Below, one piece after another: positions 37,367 through 47,363 of a DNA stretch of 64,000 nt. Numbering within the stretch: position 1 is the stretch's first letter; each line of letters starts with the position of its first letter. The position numbers were made by a program, and so were the translations under genes. This DNA is from Streptomyces sp. NBC_01351. Lineage in GTDB: Bacteria; Actinomycetota; Actinomycetes; Streptomycetales; Streptomycetaceae. The notes under the pieces were generated by a model that worked only from the letters and a program-made list of their open reading frames with translations, was not told where the DNA came from and did no database searches. The stretch lies in the NCBI RefSeq assembly GCF_036237315.1, contig NZ_CP108356.1:7879501-7943500 (forward strand), in the 5' to 3' direction.

Positions 37367-38428
37367 GTGCGTACCCCCGGAATGCGGCGCCTCCTTGCAG
37401 CGACCTTTGGCGGCCTGCTGGCCCTGGGCGTCACGGCGTGCGGATCGGCAGAGGGCGACCAGGCGGAAGCCGGCCCAGCCGCTGGCTCCGACAAGAAGAT
37501 CACCGTGTACAGCGGCCGGAGCGAATCGCTGGTCAAGCCGGTGCTGGAGGACTTCCGGAAGGCCACCGGTATCGCCGTCGAAGTGCGGTACGGCGATACC
37601 GCCCAGATGGCGGCCCAGCTGCTGGAGGAGGGGGAGCGGAGCCCGGCGGATGTGTTCCTCGCCCAGGATGCCGGGGCACTGGGGGCCGTGACGGCGAAGG
37701 GATTGTTCGCCCCGCTGCCGGCCGAGGTGCTGGAGAAGGTGCCGGAAGAGTACCGGGCGGAGAACGGCGAGTGGGTCGGAGTCACCGGCCGGTCCCGCGT
37801 CATGGTCTACAACACCGACCAGGTGCCCGCGGCCAGTCTGCCGAAGTCGGTCTTCGAGCTGACCGAGCCCCAGTGGAAGGGCAAGGTCGGCGTCGCGCCG
37901 ACCAACGGCTCGTTCCAGGCGTTCATCACCGCGATGCGCGTGGAGCACGGCGACGAGAAGACCGAGCGCTTCCTGGCGGGGCTGAAGGCCAACGACGCCC
38001 AGATCCGGGAAGGCAACGCACCCATCGTCGCGGACGTCGACGCCGGCAGGCTCGCCACGGGGCTCGTCAACCACTACTACGTCTACGAGCTGGCCAAGGA
38101 GAAGGGCACCACCGTCGACGCCCTGAAGGCGAAGAACCACTTCTTCCCGAACGGAGACATCGGCTCCCTCGTCAACGTCTCCGGCGTGGGCGTGCTCGAC
38201 AAGTCCGCGGGGGATCCGGACGTGCGGGCCTTCGTCGACTACCTGCTGGGCCGCGAGGCGCAGACCTACTTCGCCGAGAAGACGTACGAGTACCCGCTGG
38301 TGGCCGGAGTCGACAGCGCACCCGGCCTGCCCAAGCTGTCCTCCCTGAACGCGCCGGACATCGACTTGGGCGACCTGGCCGATCTGGAGACCACGATCAA
38401 AATGATCAAGGGATCGGGGCTGGTCTGA
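37367..38428 (+). CDS. Ferric iron ABC transporter substrate-binding lipoprotein
   Basis: 353 residues from a GTG with GGAGTGGGA before it. The signal peptide ends in the lipobox LGVTAC (Cys ~25). The mature part is a FutA/SfuA-type periplasmic-fold protein: KKITVYSGRSESLVKPVLEDF at the first strand, RSRVMVYNTDQVP, and the metal-binding tyrosines around GLVNHYYVYEL. Proteins of this class bind Fe3+ directly or with small anions rather than a siderophore. Together with the permease and ATPase just downstream, and under an iron box, it forms an iron-import operon. Confidence 0.9.
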   Translation: MRTPGMRRLLAATFGGLLALGVTACGSAEGDQAEAGPAAGSDKKITVYSGRSESLVKPVLEDFRKATGIAVEVRYGDTAQMAAQLLEEGERSPADVFLAQDAGALGAVTAKGLFAPLPAEVLEKVPEEYRAENGEWVGVTGRSRVMVYNTDQVPAASLPKSVFELTEPQWKGKVGVAPTNGSFQAFITAMRVEHGDEKTERFLAGLKANDAQIREGNAPIVADVDAGRLATGLVNHYYVYELAKEKGTTVDALKAKNHFFPNGDIGSLVNVSGVGVLDKSAGDPDVRAFVDYLLGREAQTYFAEKTYEYPLVAGVDSAPGLPKLSSLNAPDIDLGDLADLETTIKMIKGSGLV

Positions 38429-38430
38429 GC

Positions 38431-39999
38431 ATGGCGTCGTCGTCGGCCCTCGCCCGACGTCGGGTGCGGCGGCTGGTGCCGCGTCCGATGCTTGCGGCCG
38501 CCGCGACGCTCGCGGTGGGCGTCGCGCTCATCCCGTTGGTGTACCTGGGCGTGCGGGTCGGCGAAGCGGGCTGGGGCCGGATCACCGATGAGCTGTTCAC
38601 GGCGCGCACCGCGGCTCTGGCCGTTCGGAGCGTGGCGCTGGCGGCGGTCGTCACCGTGGCGTGCACCGTCTTCGGCGTGGCCGCGGCCTTCCTGGTAACG
38701 CGTACCGACGTACCCGCGCGGAGGCTGTTCGGGGTGCTCGCGGCGCTGCCGCTCGCCGTCCCCAGTTACGTGGCCGCCTTCGCCTGGGTGTCCACCGTCC
38801 GGGACTTCGAGGGGTTCTGGGCCGCCGCACTCGTCCTCACGCTGGTCTCGTACCCGTACGTCTACCTGCCCGTCGCGGCCGCGCTGATCGGCGTGGACCC
38901 GGCACAGGAGGAGGTATCGCGTTCGCTGGGGCGCGGGCCGTGGCGCACGGCCGTCGGCGTGACACTGCGCCAGGTACGCCCCGCGGTGGGCGCGGGCGCG
39001 CTGCTCGTCGCGCTCTACGTACTCTCCGACTTCGGCGCCGTCTCCATCGTCCGCGTCGATGTCTTCACGCGGGCCATCTTCACCGCGATCAACCTCGGCT
39101 TCGACCGCACCGGCGCGCTCGTGCTCGCCACGGGCCTCGTCGCGCTCACCGTGCTCCTGCTCGTGGCCGAGCAGGTCACCCGGCGGCGCGGCGCCCGTTA
39201 CGCCCGGCTCGGCGGAGGCGCGCCCCGCCCGCCGGCCCGGCTACGCCTCGGTCCGCTGCGGTGGCCGGCGGTGCTCGGCCTCACCGGTGTGATCGCGGCG
39301 GCCCTCGGCGTGCCCGCGGCCAGCCTGCTGCGGTGGTCCGCCGAGGGCGTCTCACGGGCCGGGTCTCTCGCCGAAGTCGCCACCGCGGCGCGCAACTCAC
39401 TGGGAGTGGCGCTGCTCGGCACGGGCCTGACCATGGTGCTCGCCCTGCCGGTGGGCCTGCTCACCGCCCGCCTACCGGGCCCGCTCGCCGTCGGCCTCGA
39501 CCGCCTGGCGTATCTCTCGCACGCTCTGCCCGGCCTGGTCATCGGCCTCTCCCTCGTGTTCTTCGGCATCAACGTGGCCTACCCGCTCTACCAGACCGTC
39601 TGGCTGCTCGCGTTGGCGTACGCGGCGCTCTTCCTGCCCCTTGCCATCGCGGCCGTAGGCGCCGCCGCGGCGCAGGCGCCACCCGTCCTGGAGGAGGTCG
39701 CGCGCTCGCTCGGCCGCGGGCGGGCGTACGTACTGCGCACGGTGACCGTGCCCCTGGCCGCACCCGGCATCGGCGCCGGGGCGGCGCTCGTCTTCCTCAC
39801 CTGCATGAAGGAGCTGCCCGCCACACTGCTGCTGCGCCCCACCGGACTGGACACACTCGCCACCGGCCTGTGGACGCACACCTCGGTCGCCGCGTACGCC
39901 GCAGCTGCGCCCTACGCCGCCCTCCTGGTGCTCATCGCCGCCGTGCCCACTTGGTGGCTGTCGGCGCGCACCGGAGTGCTCACCCGCGGAGGCGGCTGA
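38431..39999 (+). CDS. Ferric iron ABC transporter permease, fused two-domain type
   Basis: 522 residues starting two bases after the binding-protein stop. Two homologous halves of about six helices each, as in SfuB/FbpB. Each half carries the ABC coupling motif: EEVSRSLGRGPWRTAVGV in the first and EEVARSLGRGRAYVLRTV in the second. A single polypeptide thus forms the entire membrane channel. The first start (ATG 38431) gives a Lys/Arg-rich cytoplasmic leader. The next gene starts one base after the stop. Confidence 0.9.
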   Translation: MASSSALARRRVRRLVPRPMLAAAATLAVGVALIPLVYLGVRVGEAGWGRITDELFTARTAALAVRSVALAAVVTVACTVFGVAAAFLVTRTDVPARRLFGVLAALPLAVPSYVAAFAWVSTVRDFEGFWAAALVLTLVSYPYVYLPVAAALIGVDPAQEEVSRSLGRGPWRTAVGVTLRQVRPAVGAGALLVALYVLSDFGAVSIVRVDVFTRAIFTAINLGFDRTGALVLATGLVALTVLLLVAEQVTRRRGARYARLGGGAPRPPARLRLGPLRWPAVLGLTGVIAAALGVPAASLLRWSAEGVSRAGSLAEVATAARNSLGVALLGTGLTMVLALPVGLLTARLPGPLAVGLDRLAYLSHALPGLVIGLSLVFFGINVAYPLYQTVWLLALAYAALFLPLAIAAVGAAAAQAPPVLEEVARSLGRGRAYVLRTVTVPLAAPGIGAGAALVFLTCMKELPATLLLRPTGLDTLATGLWTHTSVAAYAAAAPYAALLVLIAAVPTWWLSARTGVLTRGGG

Positions 40000-40000
40000 C

Positions 40001-41077
40001 GTGGCGGAACTGCGCATCACCGACGTCCACAAGGCCTACGGTCGCATCCAGGCGCTGGCCGGTGTGAACCTCACAGTCCGCTCCGGCGAACTGATGGCCG
40101 TACTCGGTCCCTCCGGCTCGGGCAAGACCACGCTGCTGCGCTGCATCGCCGGCTTCGAGACACCGGACGAGGGCGAGATCAGGGTCGACGGCCACCGGGT
40201 CGCCACCGCCGACATCTCGGTGCCGCCCGAGCGGCGACGGATCGCGGTCGTCCCCCAGGAGGGCGCGCTCTTCCCGCACCTGTCCGTCCTCGGCAACGTC
40301 GCCTACGGACTGGACCGGGCCGCCCGCCGGGCCGGCCGGGCATCCGCCGTACTGGACCTCGTCGGCCTGTCCGGTTTCCAGGACCGGATGCCGCACCACC
40401 TCTCCGGCGGCCAGCAGCAGCGCGTCGCGGTCGCCCGCGCTCTCGCGCCCCGGCCACCGGTCGTGCTCCTCGACGAGCCCTTCAACGCACTCGACGCCGC
40501 CCTGCGGGCCGAACTGCGCCAGGTCGTCTGGCAGGCCCTGCGCGCCGACGGGGCGACCGCCGTCCTGGTCACCCACGACCAGGCCGAAGCCCTGTCGATG
40601 GCCGACGAGGTCGCGGTCATGCGAGACGGCCGGATCGTCCAGAGCGGACCGCCTGAACGCCTCTACCACGCGCCGGCCAACCCGTGGGTGGCCTCCTTCG
40701 TCGGCGACGCGGTCTGGCTGCCCGCCGTACTGGACGGCGACCGGGCGCACACCGCGCTCGGCGCCCTACCGGTCCTGAACTCCGAAGGCGCCGCCCTGCC
40801 ACCCGGTCCGCTGCGCGTGCTCCTGCGACCGGAGCAGATCGCACTTGCCCCGGCCGGGGCTCCGGACACGGTCGCCGCGACGGTCGCACGGCGCGACTTC
40901 TACGGCCACGACGCGGTGCTCGCCCTGCGCCTGGCCGACGGAACCTCCGTGGCCGCACGGATCTTCGACCCGACCGCGGCCCCGCCCGCCGTCGGCGACG
41001 AGGTCTCCCTTCGCGTCCATGGCACCGCACATCCCTACCCGCTCAGCGGACACCCGGGTTCTCCTCGGGAGTGCTGA
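40001..41077 (+). CDS. Ferric iron ABC transporter ATP-binding protein, FbpC-like
   Basis: 358 residues from a GTG. It has Walker [10 protein letters not shown], signature [15 protein letters not shown], Walker [13 protein letters not shown], and the switch His in [15 protein letters not shown]. After the NTPase core (~residue 240) there is a C-terminal TOBE-like domain ([15 protein letters not shown]), which in FbpC-type subunits may sense metal or regulate assembly. It ends the iron-box operon. Confidence 0.92.
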   Translation: MAELRITDVHKAYGRIQALAGVNLTVRSGELMAVLGPSGSGKTTLLRCIAGFETPDEGEIRVDGHRVATADISVPPERRRIAVVPQEGALFPHLSVLGNVAYGLDRAARRAGRASAVLDLVGLSGFQDRMPHHLSGGQQQRVAVARALAPRPPVVLLDEPFNALDAALRAELRQVVWQALRADGATAVLVTHDQAEALSMADEVAVMRDGRIVQSGPPERLYHAPANPWVASFVGDAVWLPAVLDGDRAHTALGALPVLNSEGAALPPGPLRVLLRPEQIALAPAGAPDTVAATVARRDFYGHDAVLALRLADGTSVAARIFDPTAAPPAVGDEVSLRVHGTAHPYPLSGHPGSPREC

Positions 41078-41294
41078 GCCGGTGCTGGCAACGACAGTCC
41101 TTGTTGGCGCGCACCGCGTCGGCGATTGCCCTGCACGCGACTACGCCGACGTTCTGGTATCTCGTCCGGGCGGACGCTGGGGATCGGGGCGATGCTCAGC
41201 CCCGACTCGTTCCCCTTCCACCCAGGTTCGTTGGTGCGGTCGCAGCCCCGGACGCTGCGCCCCACTGCTCGCGAACGATCGCTGAGCGCCGGGG

Positions 41295-41873
41295 TCAGCG
41301 CGTGCGTACGCCGTCGATGGCGATCGCCAGCAGGAGGTCGGCTTCGGCCGGGCCGTCGACGTCCTGCTCGGTGGCCAGCGCGATGGCGCCGACGAGCTTC
41401 AGCAGCCGGGTGATGGTGATCTCCGGGCGTACGGCGCCTGCCGCGCGGGCGCGTGCGAGGAGGGCGTCCCCGGCGGTGGTGATCATGTCGTGGCAGCTCT
41501 CGCCCGGCGCCGGTTCCGCGTCGGGCTTCAGCGAGGCCCCCAGGCCCCGGTTGGCCACGGCGTGCGCGCCGACGGCGCGGAGCCAGGTAGCCAGCGCCCG
41601 ACCCGGGTCGGGTTCGGCGAGGAGCTCGTCCGCCCGCGCACACAGGGCCTCCACCCGGTCCTTGAAGACGGCCTCCAAGAGCGCCTGCCGGGACGGGAAG
41701 TGGCGGTGCAGGGTGGCCGATCCGACTTCGGCGCGGCGTGCGACCTCCTCCAGGGAAGCGTCGGCGCCGTACTCGGCGATCAGCGCACCGGCTGCGGCCA
41801 CGATCTTCTCGACGTTGCGGCGGGCGTCGGCGCGCAGCGGCCGGCGGGGCGGGACGGCGGCGTCCTTCGGCAC
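41295..41873 (-). CDS. TetR-family transcriptional regulator
   Basis: 192 residues from a GTG at 41873; CAGGAG is five to six bases before it. The N-terminal helix-turn-helix ASLEEVARRAEVGSATLHRH, then FPSRQALLEAVF, is typical; the C-terminal ligand domain has no named match. It is divergent from an NmrA-like gene with an inverted-repeat region between them, so it probably represses both itself and the NmrA/LLM pair. The inducer is unknown. Confidence 0.88.
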   Translation of the reverse strand: MPKDAAVPPRRPLRADARRNVEKIVAAAGALIAEYGADASLEEVARRAEVGSATLHRHFPSRQALLEAVFKDRVEALCARADELLAEPDPGRALATWLRAVGAHAVANRGLGASLKPDAEPAPGESCHDMITTAGDALLARARAAGAVRPEITITRLLKLVGAIALATEQDVDGPAEADLLLAIAIDGVRTR

Positions 41874-41898
41874 GGGTGCTCCTGAAAGCTTGATAAAC

Positions 41899-41945
41899 GG
41901 GGTGGCCCTCCATATCGTAGCGAACGAGAAACGGAGGGCCACCCC
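41899..41945. promoter_or_regulatory. Inverted-repeat operator region between the tetR and NmrA-like genes
   Basis: Perfect 13-base arms GGGGTGGCCCTCC (41899-41911) and GGAGGGCCACCCC (41933-41945) enclose a 21-base spacer. The spacer itself holds TCGT-N5-ACGA, a typical TetR half-site spacing. The nested symmetry between divergent genes points to an operator. On RNA the outer arms would form a strong stem. Confidence 0.6.
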
Positions 41946-41991
41946 ACTTATGGGACGGCTCCCCTTCCGCACGGACTCCATGGAGAAGAAC

Positions 41992-42918
41992 GTGAAGCTG
42001 ACGCACAAGACCGTTGTGGTGGCGGGCGCGACCGGCCAGCAGGGCAGGGCCGTGACGCACCACCTGCTCCGCGACGGCTGGCAGGTCCGCGCGCTGACGC
42101 GCGACCCGGACGGACCGCGGGCCGCGGCCCTGGCTCGGGCCGGCGCACAGGTGGTGCGGGCACAGATGGAGGACGTCGGCTCCCTGAAGGCCGCGGCCGA
42201 GGGCGCCTGGGGCCTGTTCAGCGTCCAGCCCACCGTCGGTTCGCCCGGCACCGCACCGGACTTCACCGCCGAGGACGAGGTGCGCTGGGGTGTCAACGTC
42301 GCCGAGGCCGCGCACGCTGCCGGCATCGGGCACTTCGTCTTCACCTCGGTCGCCGAAGCGGACCGGCACCTCGAGGAGAAGCTGCCGGTGAACCTGGTGA
42401 CCAAGTGGCGGATCGAGCAGCACATCGCCGCGCTCGGCCTGCCCGCGACGATCCTGAGGCCTGTCTCCTTCATGGAGAACTTCACCGGCGGATACGCGCT
42501 GCGGGACGGAAACCTGTCCACCGGTCTCGCGCCGGAGGCCCCCCACCAGATCATGGCCGTCGACGACGTCGGCGCCGTGGCCGCGCTGGCGTTCTCCCGA
42601 CCCGAGGAGTGGATCGGCCGGGCCGTCTCCCTGGCCGGGGACGAACTCACGCCGGTTCAGATCGCCGCGGCCATCGGACAGGCGCTCGGCAGACCGCTCC
42701 CCTACGTCCGGATCCCGATCGACCGGATCCGGGCCCTGAGCGAGGACTTCGCCTACGCCAACGAGTGGCTCAACGAACTCGGCTACCGCGCGGACATTCC
42801 CGCCACCCGAGCGGTCCACCCCGGCACGATGGACTTCCACACCTGGCTGGAGCGCACCGGCGCGTCCCGGATCGCCGAGTTCCTCGAGTCCGCGCGCGCA
42901 GCCGGGCAGGACGCATGA
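41992..42918 (+). CDS. NmrA-like NAD(P)-binding protein / NAD(P)H azoreductase-type
   Basis: 308 residues from the GTG at 41992, six bases after GGAG; an ATG at 41980 is in frame but has no ribosome site. Rossmann fold with TVVVAGATGQQGRAV at the start, as in NmrA and related atypical SDRs that sense NADPH or act as quinone reductases. There is no classical Tyr-x-x-x-Lys catalytic pair. It overlaps the following LLM oxidoreductase by four bases and is divergent from tetR, a common arrangement for redox-stress or detoxification units. Confidence 0.85.
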   Translation: MKLTHKTVVVAGATGQQGRAVTHHLLRDGWQVRALTRDPDGPRAAALARAGAQVVRAQMEDVGSLKAAAEGAWGLFSVQPTVGSPGTAPDFTAEDEVRWGVNVAEAAHAAGIGHFVFTSVAEADRHLEEKLPVNLVTKWRIEQHIAALGLPATILRPVSFMENFTGGYALRDGNLSTGLAPEAPHQIMAVDDVGAVAALAFSRPEEWIGRAVSLAGDELTPVQIAAAIGQALGRPLPYVRIPIDRIRALSEDFAYANEWLNELGYRADIPATRAVHPGTMDFHTWLERTGASRIAEFLESARAAGQDA

Positions 42919-43796
42919 GCGCCCGGACTCACGGCCTCGGGCGCGTGGGGATCTGGGCGGCGGACTTCGACCACCTCTCCGCACCCGAGGTTCGCAAGGC
43001 GGCCGCCGCGGTCGAGGACCTCGGCTTCGGCACCCTGTGGTTCCCCGAGACCACGGGACGCGAGGCGATGGCCCAGGCCGCGATCCTCCTGTCGGCCACC
43101 CGACACATCACCGTGGCCTCCGGCATGACCGACATCTACGCCCGGGACCCGGTCACGACCTCCGCCGCCCAGCGCACCCTGGAGGAGGCCTTCCCCGGAC
43201 GGTTCCTGCTCGGTCTGTGGGAGAGCCACCCCAGCCTGGCCCAGGACATCCGCGGCCACCGCTACGGCCCGCCCCTGGCCACCATGCGCTCCTACCTCGA
43301 CGTGCTGGACACCGCTCCGTTCGGGCCGCCCGGCACGGCCGCCTCACGGAACCGCGTACTCGCCGCCCTGGACCCCGACATGCTCGCCCTCGCCGCCGAA
43401 CGCGCCAGGGGTGCAACGGTGCTGGGCATGCCCGTCGAGTACACCCGCGCAGCCAGGACCGTCCTGGGAGACGAGGGCTTGTTGGCCGTCACGCAGCTCT
43501 GCGTGCTCAGCCAGAACCACTCGGACACCGCTGACCTGGCACGCACCACAGCCGCGGCCGCCCTGCCGAACCGCCGCGACCTGCTGCCAGGACTCGGATA
43601 CGGGAATCCGGACGCGCTCGATGGCCGACTGGTCGGCGCGTTGGTGGCCCACGGGAGTGCCGAGGACGTAGCCCACCGCGTCCAAGAGCACTTCGACGCC
43701 GGAGCCGACCACGTAAGCCTCCACCTCGGGACCACCACACCCGACTTCCCGGCCGTACGGCAGTGGGAGCAACTCGCGATGCACCTCCCACTCTGA
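42915..43796 (+). CDS. LLM-class (F420/FMN-dependent) oxidoreductase
   Basis: 293 residues. The ATG overlaps the previous stop (ATGA). It is a bacterial-luciferase-like TIM barrel with GRVGIWAADFDHLSAPEVR, LEDLGFGTLWFPET and LEEAFPGRFLLGL. Actinobacterial members of this TIGR-type subgroup commonly use F420. The substrate is unknown. It is a second redox protein in the tetR-controlled pair. Confidence 0.88.
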   Translation: MSARTHGLGRVGIWAADFDHLSAPEVRKAAAAVEDLGFGTLWFPETTGREAMAQAAILLSATRHITVASGMTDIYARDPVTTSAAQRTLEEAFPGRFLLGLWESHPSLAQDIRGHRYGPPLATMRSYLDVLDTAPFGPPGTAASRNRVLAALDPDMLALAAERARGATVLGMPVEYTRAARTVLGDEGLLAVTQLCVLSQNHSDTADLARTTAAAALPNRRDLLPGLGYGNPDALDGRLVGALVAHGSAEDVAHRVQEHFDAGADHVSLHLGTTTPDFPAVRQWEQLAMHLPL

Positions 43797-44368
43797 CCTG
43801 GCGTACCCGCGCAGGAACAGGGCGTGAAAGCGGAACCCTGAGAACGAGGCCCATGGTCGTCACCCACCTTGGCTGGGTGAGACGTTGTGCCTCCAGGGAC
43901 ACCAGCGCCAGAAGGCGATCCGCCCTGTCGGCCGACGGGAAGTCGCCGCCGGGGAACGCGGCGTAGCGCCCGACTGCTGTGCCGTTGCCGGCGAGCAGGA
44001 TTGCTGTCGCCGACAGGATCACGACGCCTGCACGCCGTGCTCGGACAGCACCCCGACCGCCCCCACCGCGGCGCCCAGCGAAGGCCCGGCAACAAAACAC
44101 CGAGGGCCAGCCGTTCCTCCGCCCTCGCAGAGTGATGCCATAGCCGCTTGGTCTCACGGGAGTGGGTAACTCGCCTGTCGGACACCACGGTTGTCGCGGA
44201 CGTAGGCCGCTGCGGGTCCCAGGGGTCCCGCGCGTTCCCTCGTAGGGGTGGTTCCCGGGGGCCAGTGGGCGCAGTACGGCACGGCCCGCGGGCCCGCGGC
44301 GGGCGGGGGCGGTACGAAGCTCTGCGAGTGCTTCCCGCTGACCGCCCGACCCGGAGGTTCGTACGCCC
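43797..44368. other. Gene-free stretch, possibly with gene remnants
   Basis: 572 bases. On the minus strand a short stretch reads AGVVILSATAILLAGNGTAV, like one membrane segment of a lost gene, but no start, length or family match supports a call. GGAGG close to 44360 belongs to the next gene. Confidence 0.35.
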
Positions 44369-46411
44369 ATGCGCCTTGCCCGTCCGACACCACATCGCAG
44401 ACGCTGTTCCCGGGCCGGGATTCCGGCCGCCGCGGCGCTGGCGCTCGTACTCGCTCTCCCCGGAACGGCGCTGGCCGCCCCCGGCGACCTGGATCCGACC
44501 TTCGGGTCCGACGGCCGGGTGACCACTGTCGTCGGCGGGTACGCGGAAGGCCACGACATCGCGCGGCAGGCCGACGGCAAGCTGGTCGTGGTGGGCGCGA
44601 GCGACGTCGGCTTTGCGCTCGCCCGCTACAACGCGGACGGCAGCCTCGACCCCACCTTCGACGGCGACGGCACAGTGACCAGCAGTTTCAGCGGCGGCGG
44701 CGAAGACGTGGCCAACGCTGTGGCGATCCAGCCCTCGGACGGGAAGATCGTCGTGGCGGGCACCACCGCGGTGTACGAGGACGGCGGAGGCTGCTGCTTC
44801 TTCTCCGTGGCCCGGTACAACACCGACGGCAGTCTGGACACGGGCTTCGGCGACGGCGGCCTGGTACGGGTCGCCGAGTTCGGCGGGTCGGCGGACGGCG
44901 CGGACGTGGCGGTACAGCCCGACGGCAAGATCATCGCCGCGGGCAAGCCCGGTGGCGGCGGTTTCGCGCTGGTCCGCGTCGACACGAACGGAAACCTGGA
45001 TCCGAGCCTCGGCGGCGACGGCGCGGTGGTCGCGGGCTTCACGGGGGTCTTTCCCCAGCAAGACAGCGGCATCGCCCGCGGCATGGCCCTCCAGCCGGAC
45101 GGCAAGATCCTCGCGGTCGGCTACGTGGGCGACACCTCCTTCGACATCGGCGTGGCCCGCTACCTGCCCAACGGCACGCTGGACACCACCTTCAGCGGTG
45201 ACGGCATGGTGACCGCGGACTTCGGCAGCTACGAGTTCGGCCACGCCGTGGCGGTGCAGCCGGACGGCAAGGTCGTCGCCTCGGGTGCCGGCGGCGCCGG
45301 CTTCGCCCTCCTGCGCTACAACGCAGACGGCAGCCCCGACAGCGGCTTCGGCACCGGCGGGCGTACCTCGGTGGCGTTTCCCGGTGACGGCGGAATCGCG
45401 TACGGCATGGCGCTCCAGCAGAACGGGAAGATCGTCCTCGCCGGCCGGGCCGACGACCCGAACAGCCAGGAGGCCAACGACTTCGGCGTGGCCCGCTTCA
45501 ACCCGAACGGCACCGTGGACACCGGCTTCGGCGGCGACGGGTTCGCGGTCACCGGCTTCGGGGACTTCGACGAGGCCCGCGCGGTACTCGTACAGCCGGA
45601 CGGCAAGATCGTCGCGGCCGGCTACGGGGCGGGCTACGCCTTCGCCCTCGCCCGCTACCAGGGCGGCGACGGCACCCCGCCGCCTCCGCCCCCGCCGCCG
45701 GCGACCGCGGACCTGTCGGTGACGAAGACCGGTACGGCCACCGTGAGCATCGGCGACCGTGCCACCTACACCGTGACGGTCTCCAACTCCGCGACCTCCA
45801 CGGCCACCGCCACGGGCGTCACGCTGTCCGACACGCTCTCCGGAGCTGGCGCGACCCTCATCTCCGCCACTACCTCCCAGGGCACCTGCACCACCACCGC
45901 CACCCAGGCCAACTGCGCCCTCGGCTCCCTGGCCCGCGGCGCGAGCGTCATCGTGACGGTGACGGCCGAGCCCCGCGCCACCGGCACGCTCACGAACACG
46001 GCCTCGGCCACCGCCACCCAGCAGGACCCGGCGACCTCCAACAACACGGCCGTGGCGACCAGTTCGGTGAACAACTCCCGCGGCTGCACGATCATCGGCA
46101 CCAGCGGCGCCGACACCCTGAACGGCGGCTACTTCAACGACGTGATCTGCGGCCTCGGCGGCAATGACACCCTCCGGGGCGGTTACGGCAGCGACACCGT
46201 GCACGGCGGCTACGGCAACGACAACATCGACGGCGGATTCGGCGACGACACCCTGAACGGCGGACCGGGCAACGACACCCTGACCGGCTACTACGGCAAC
46301 GACCGCCTGACCACCACCGACGCCGTCTCCGGCAACGACACCGCCAACGGCGGCATGGGCTCCGACACCTGCACCACCGACCCGGGCGACATCCGCATCA
46401 GCTGCCCCTGA
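44369..46411 (+). CDS. Secreted protein with delta-60 repeats, DUF11 domain and RTX-like GD repeats
   Basis: 680 residues; GGAGG precedes the ATG. A Sec signal peptide runs to ALAAPG (~35). Residues ~38-430 carry about seven delta-60 (DUF5122) repeats: each has VQPDGKIVVAG-type cores, FALARYN and DGSLDPTF. A Pro linker follows (PPPPPPP), then a DUF11-type domain (DLSVTKTGTATVSIGDRATY). The last ~100 residues have nonapeptide repeats like GGNDTLRGG, GYGNDNIDGG and GPGNDTLTG, which in RTX proteins bind Ca2+ and drive folding outside the cell. No enzyme motif is seen. A large, probably calcium-stabilised extracellular protein; a hairpin terminator follows. Confidence 0.85.
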   Translation: MRLARPTPHRRRCSRAGIPAAAALALVLALPGTALAAPGDLDPTFGSDGRVTTVVGGYAEGHDIARQADGKLVVVGASDVGFALARYNADGSLDPTFDGDGTVTSSFSGGGEDVANAVAIQPSDGKIVVAGTTAVYEDGGGCCFFSVARYNTDGSLDTGFGDGGLVRVAEFGGSADGADVAVQPDGKIIAAGKPGGGGFALVRVDTNGNLDPSLGGDGAVVAGFTGVFPQQDSGIARGMALQPDGKILAVGYVGDTSFDIGVARYLPNGTLDTTFSGDGMVTADFGSYEFGHAVAVQPDGKVVASGAGGAGFALLRYNADGSPDSGFGTGGRTSVAFPGDGGIAYGMALQQNGKIVLAGRADDPNSQEANDFGVARFNPNGTVDTGFGGDGFAVTGFGDFDEARAVLVQPDGKIVAAGYGAGYAFALARYQGGDGTPPPPPPPPATADLSVTKTGTATVSIGDRATYTVTVSNSATSTATATGVTLSDTLSGAGATLISATTSQGTCTTTATQANCALGSLARGASVIVTVTAEPRATGTLTNTASATATQQDPATSNNTAVATSSVNNSRGCTIIGTSGADTLNGGYFNDVICGLGGNDTLRGGYGSDTVHGGYGNDNIDGGFGDDTLNGGPGNDTLTGYYGNDRLTTTDAVSGNDTANGGMGSDTCTTDPGDIRISCP

Positions 46412-46426
46412 CGACCCTTCGACTCC

Positions 46427-46461
46427 GGAAGCCGTCGCCGCCCTCCGCGGCGACGGCTTCC
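46427..46461 (+). terminator. Strong hairpin terminator after the delta-60/RTX-like gene
   Basis: Perfect 15-base arms GGAAGCCGTCGCCGC and GCGGCGACGGCTTCC with a 5-base loop, 15 bases after the stop. Confidence 0.75.
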
Positions 46462-46713
46462 GCGTGCCCCCAGGGGGGTGCGCTCAGGCGGCGTACGGGC
46501 TCCGAGGACCGCGACGCCGGCGACCATCCGGACTCCCGGAACAGCCCGGTCTCCAGACCCACCGCCGCCCGGGCGTTGACCGGGCGGTCCAGCTAGCGGT
46601 GCACCTCGGCCGTACTCACCTCCAGCGAGCCCTCGCACGCGGTCTGCAAAGCAGGCCGAACTGCGCCTTTCCGGCGAGGGCCTGTCGGAGGCCTCCGAGT
46701 CTTCATGGTGGCC

Positions 46714-46940
46714 GTGTCCGCGGTGTGGTGGTTGGCCACACAAGGCGGTGCCCGATTGTGATGCTCCGGCACATACGCCGCCTGACCTGCGGGCTCCTAC
46801 GGTGTGGCGACACGGAACGTCTCCGCGATCACCTGGAAGTGGTGCACATGGTCTCCCCAGCAACGGCTGCGCCGGCACGATCGGGCATCGGGCGCATCAT
46901 CGGCGCCAGCCTCATCGGCACCACCGTCGAGTGGTACGAC
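46714..46940 (+). pseudogene. Duplicated promoter and first 31 codons of the MHS transporter gene
   Basis: Near-identical (only a few substitutions, all in the first ~50 bases) to 55004-55230, at a constant offset of 8290. It includes the whole upstream region of the transporter gene, the ATG (46848) and codons through GTTVEWYD, then breaks off and joins the dispersed repeat. It cannot encode a transporter, but the duplicated promoter may still be active. Confidence 0.8.
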
Positions 46941-46962
46941 AACTCATCCGGTCTGCGCTATG

Positions 46963-47105
46963 ACCTGTGCCTTCCCGTCCCTGGAGGCGGGAGAACCAGC
47001 ACCGAACCAGCACCGGAGTGGAGAGCGCTGGTTCTCGACGGCTGATGCCCCTGTGTTGGTGCACCGTGGGCAGTGCTTCCGGGGTTGTCGATCGTCACGT
47101 ACGGT
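46963..47105 (+). repeat. Dispersed ~140-base repeat, copy B
   Basis: Pairs with 22023-22165 (about 80% identical by eye). It holds perfect 10-base inverted arms GAGAACCAGC and GCTGGTTCTC about 27 bases apart. It starts 22 bases after the break in the duplicated transporter start. No protein is encoded. Confidence 0.6.
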
Positions 47106-47363
47106 CATGAATCGGAAGCTCGGGGGTGTCGTCCATCAGGGCGACGCTACGGCGAGGCGCCAGGTCTTGGACTCTCCGGCTGTCACGGACGGCTCTGGGT
47201 GGTCTCTCGCCCGAGGCTGCGGCCGGCTTGCGGTCTGCGTGGGAACCAGGCCCGCATTTGACGGTGCGGGCGGGAAGGAAGCTCTCGGGCGCCTTGATCC
47301 GGTCCTGGTCGGCGGAGGTGGAACCCTGCCTTCAAGGAGGGGCCGTTCGACGGGGAGGAGGCA

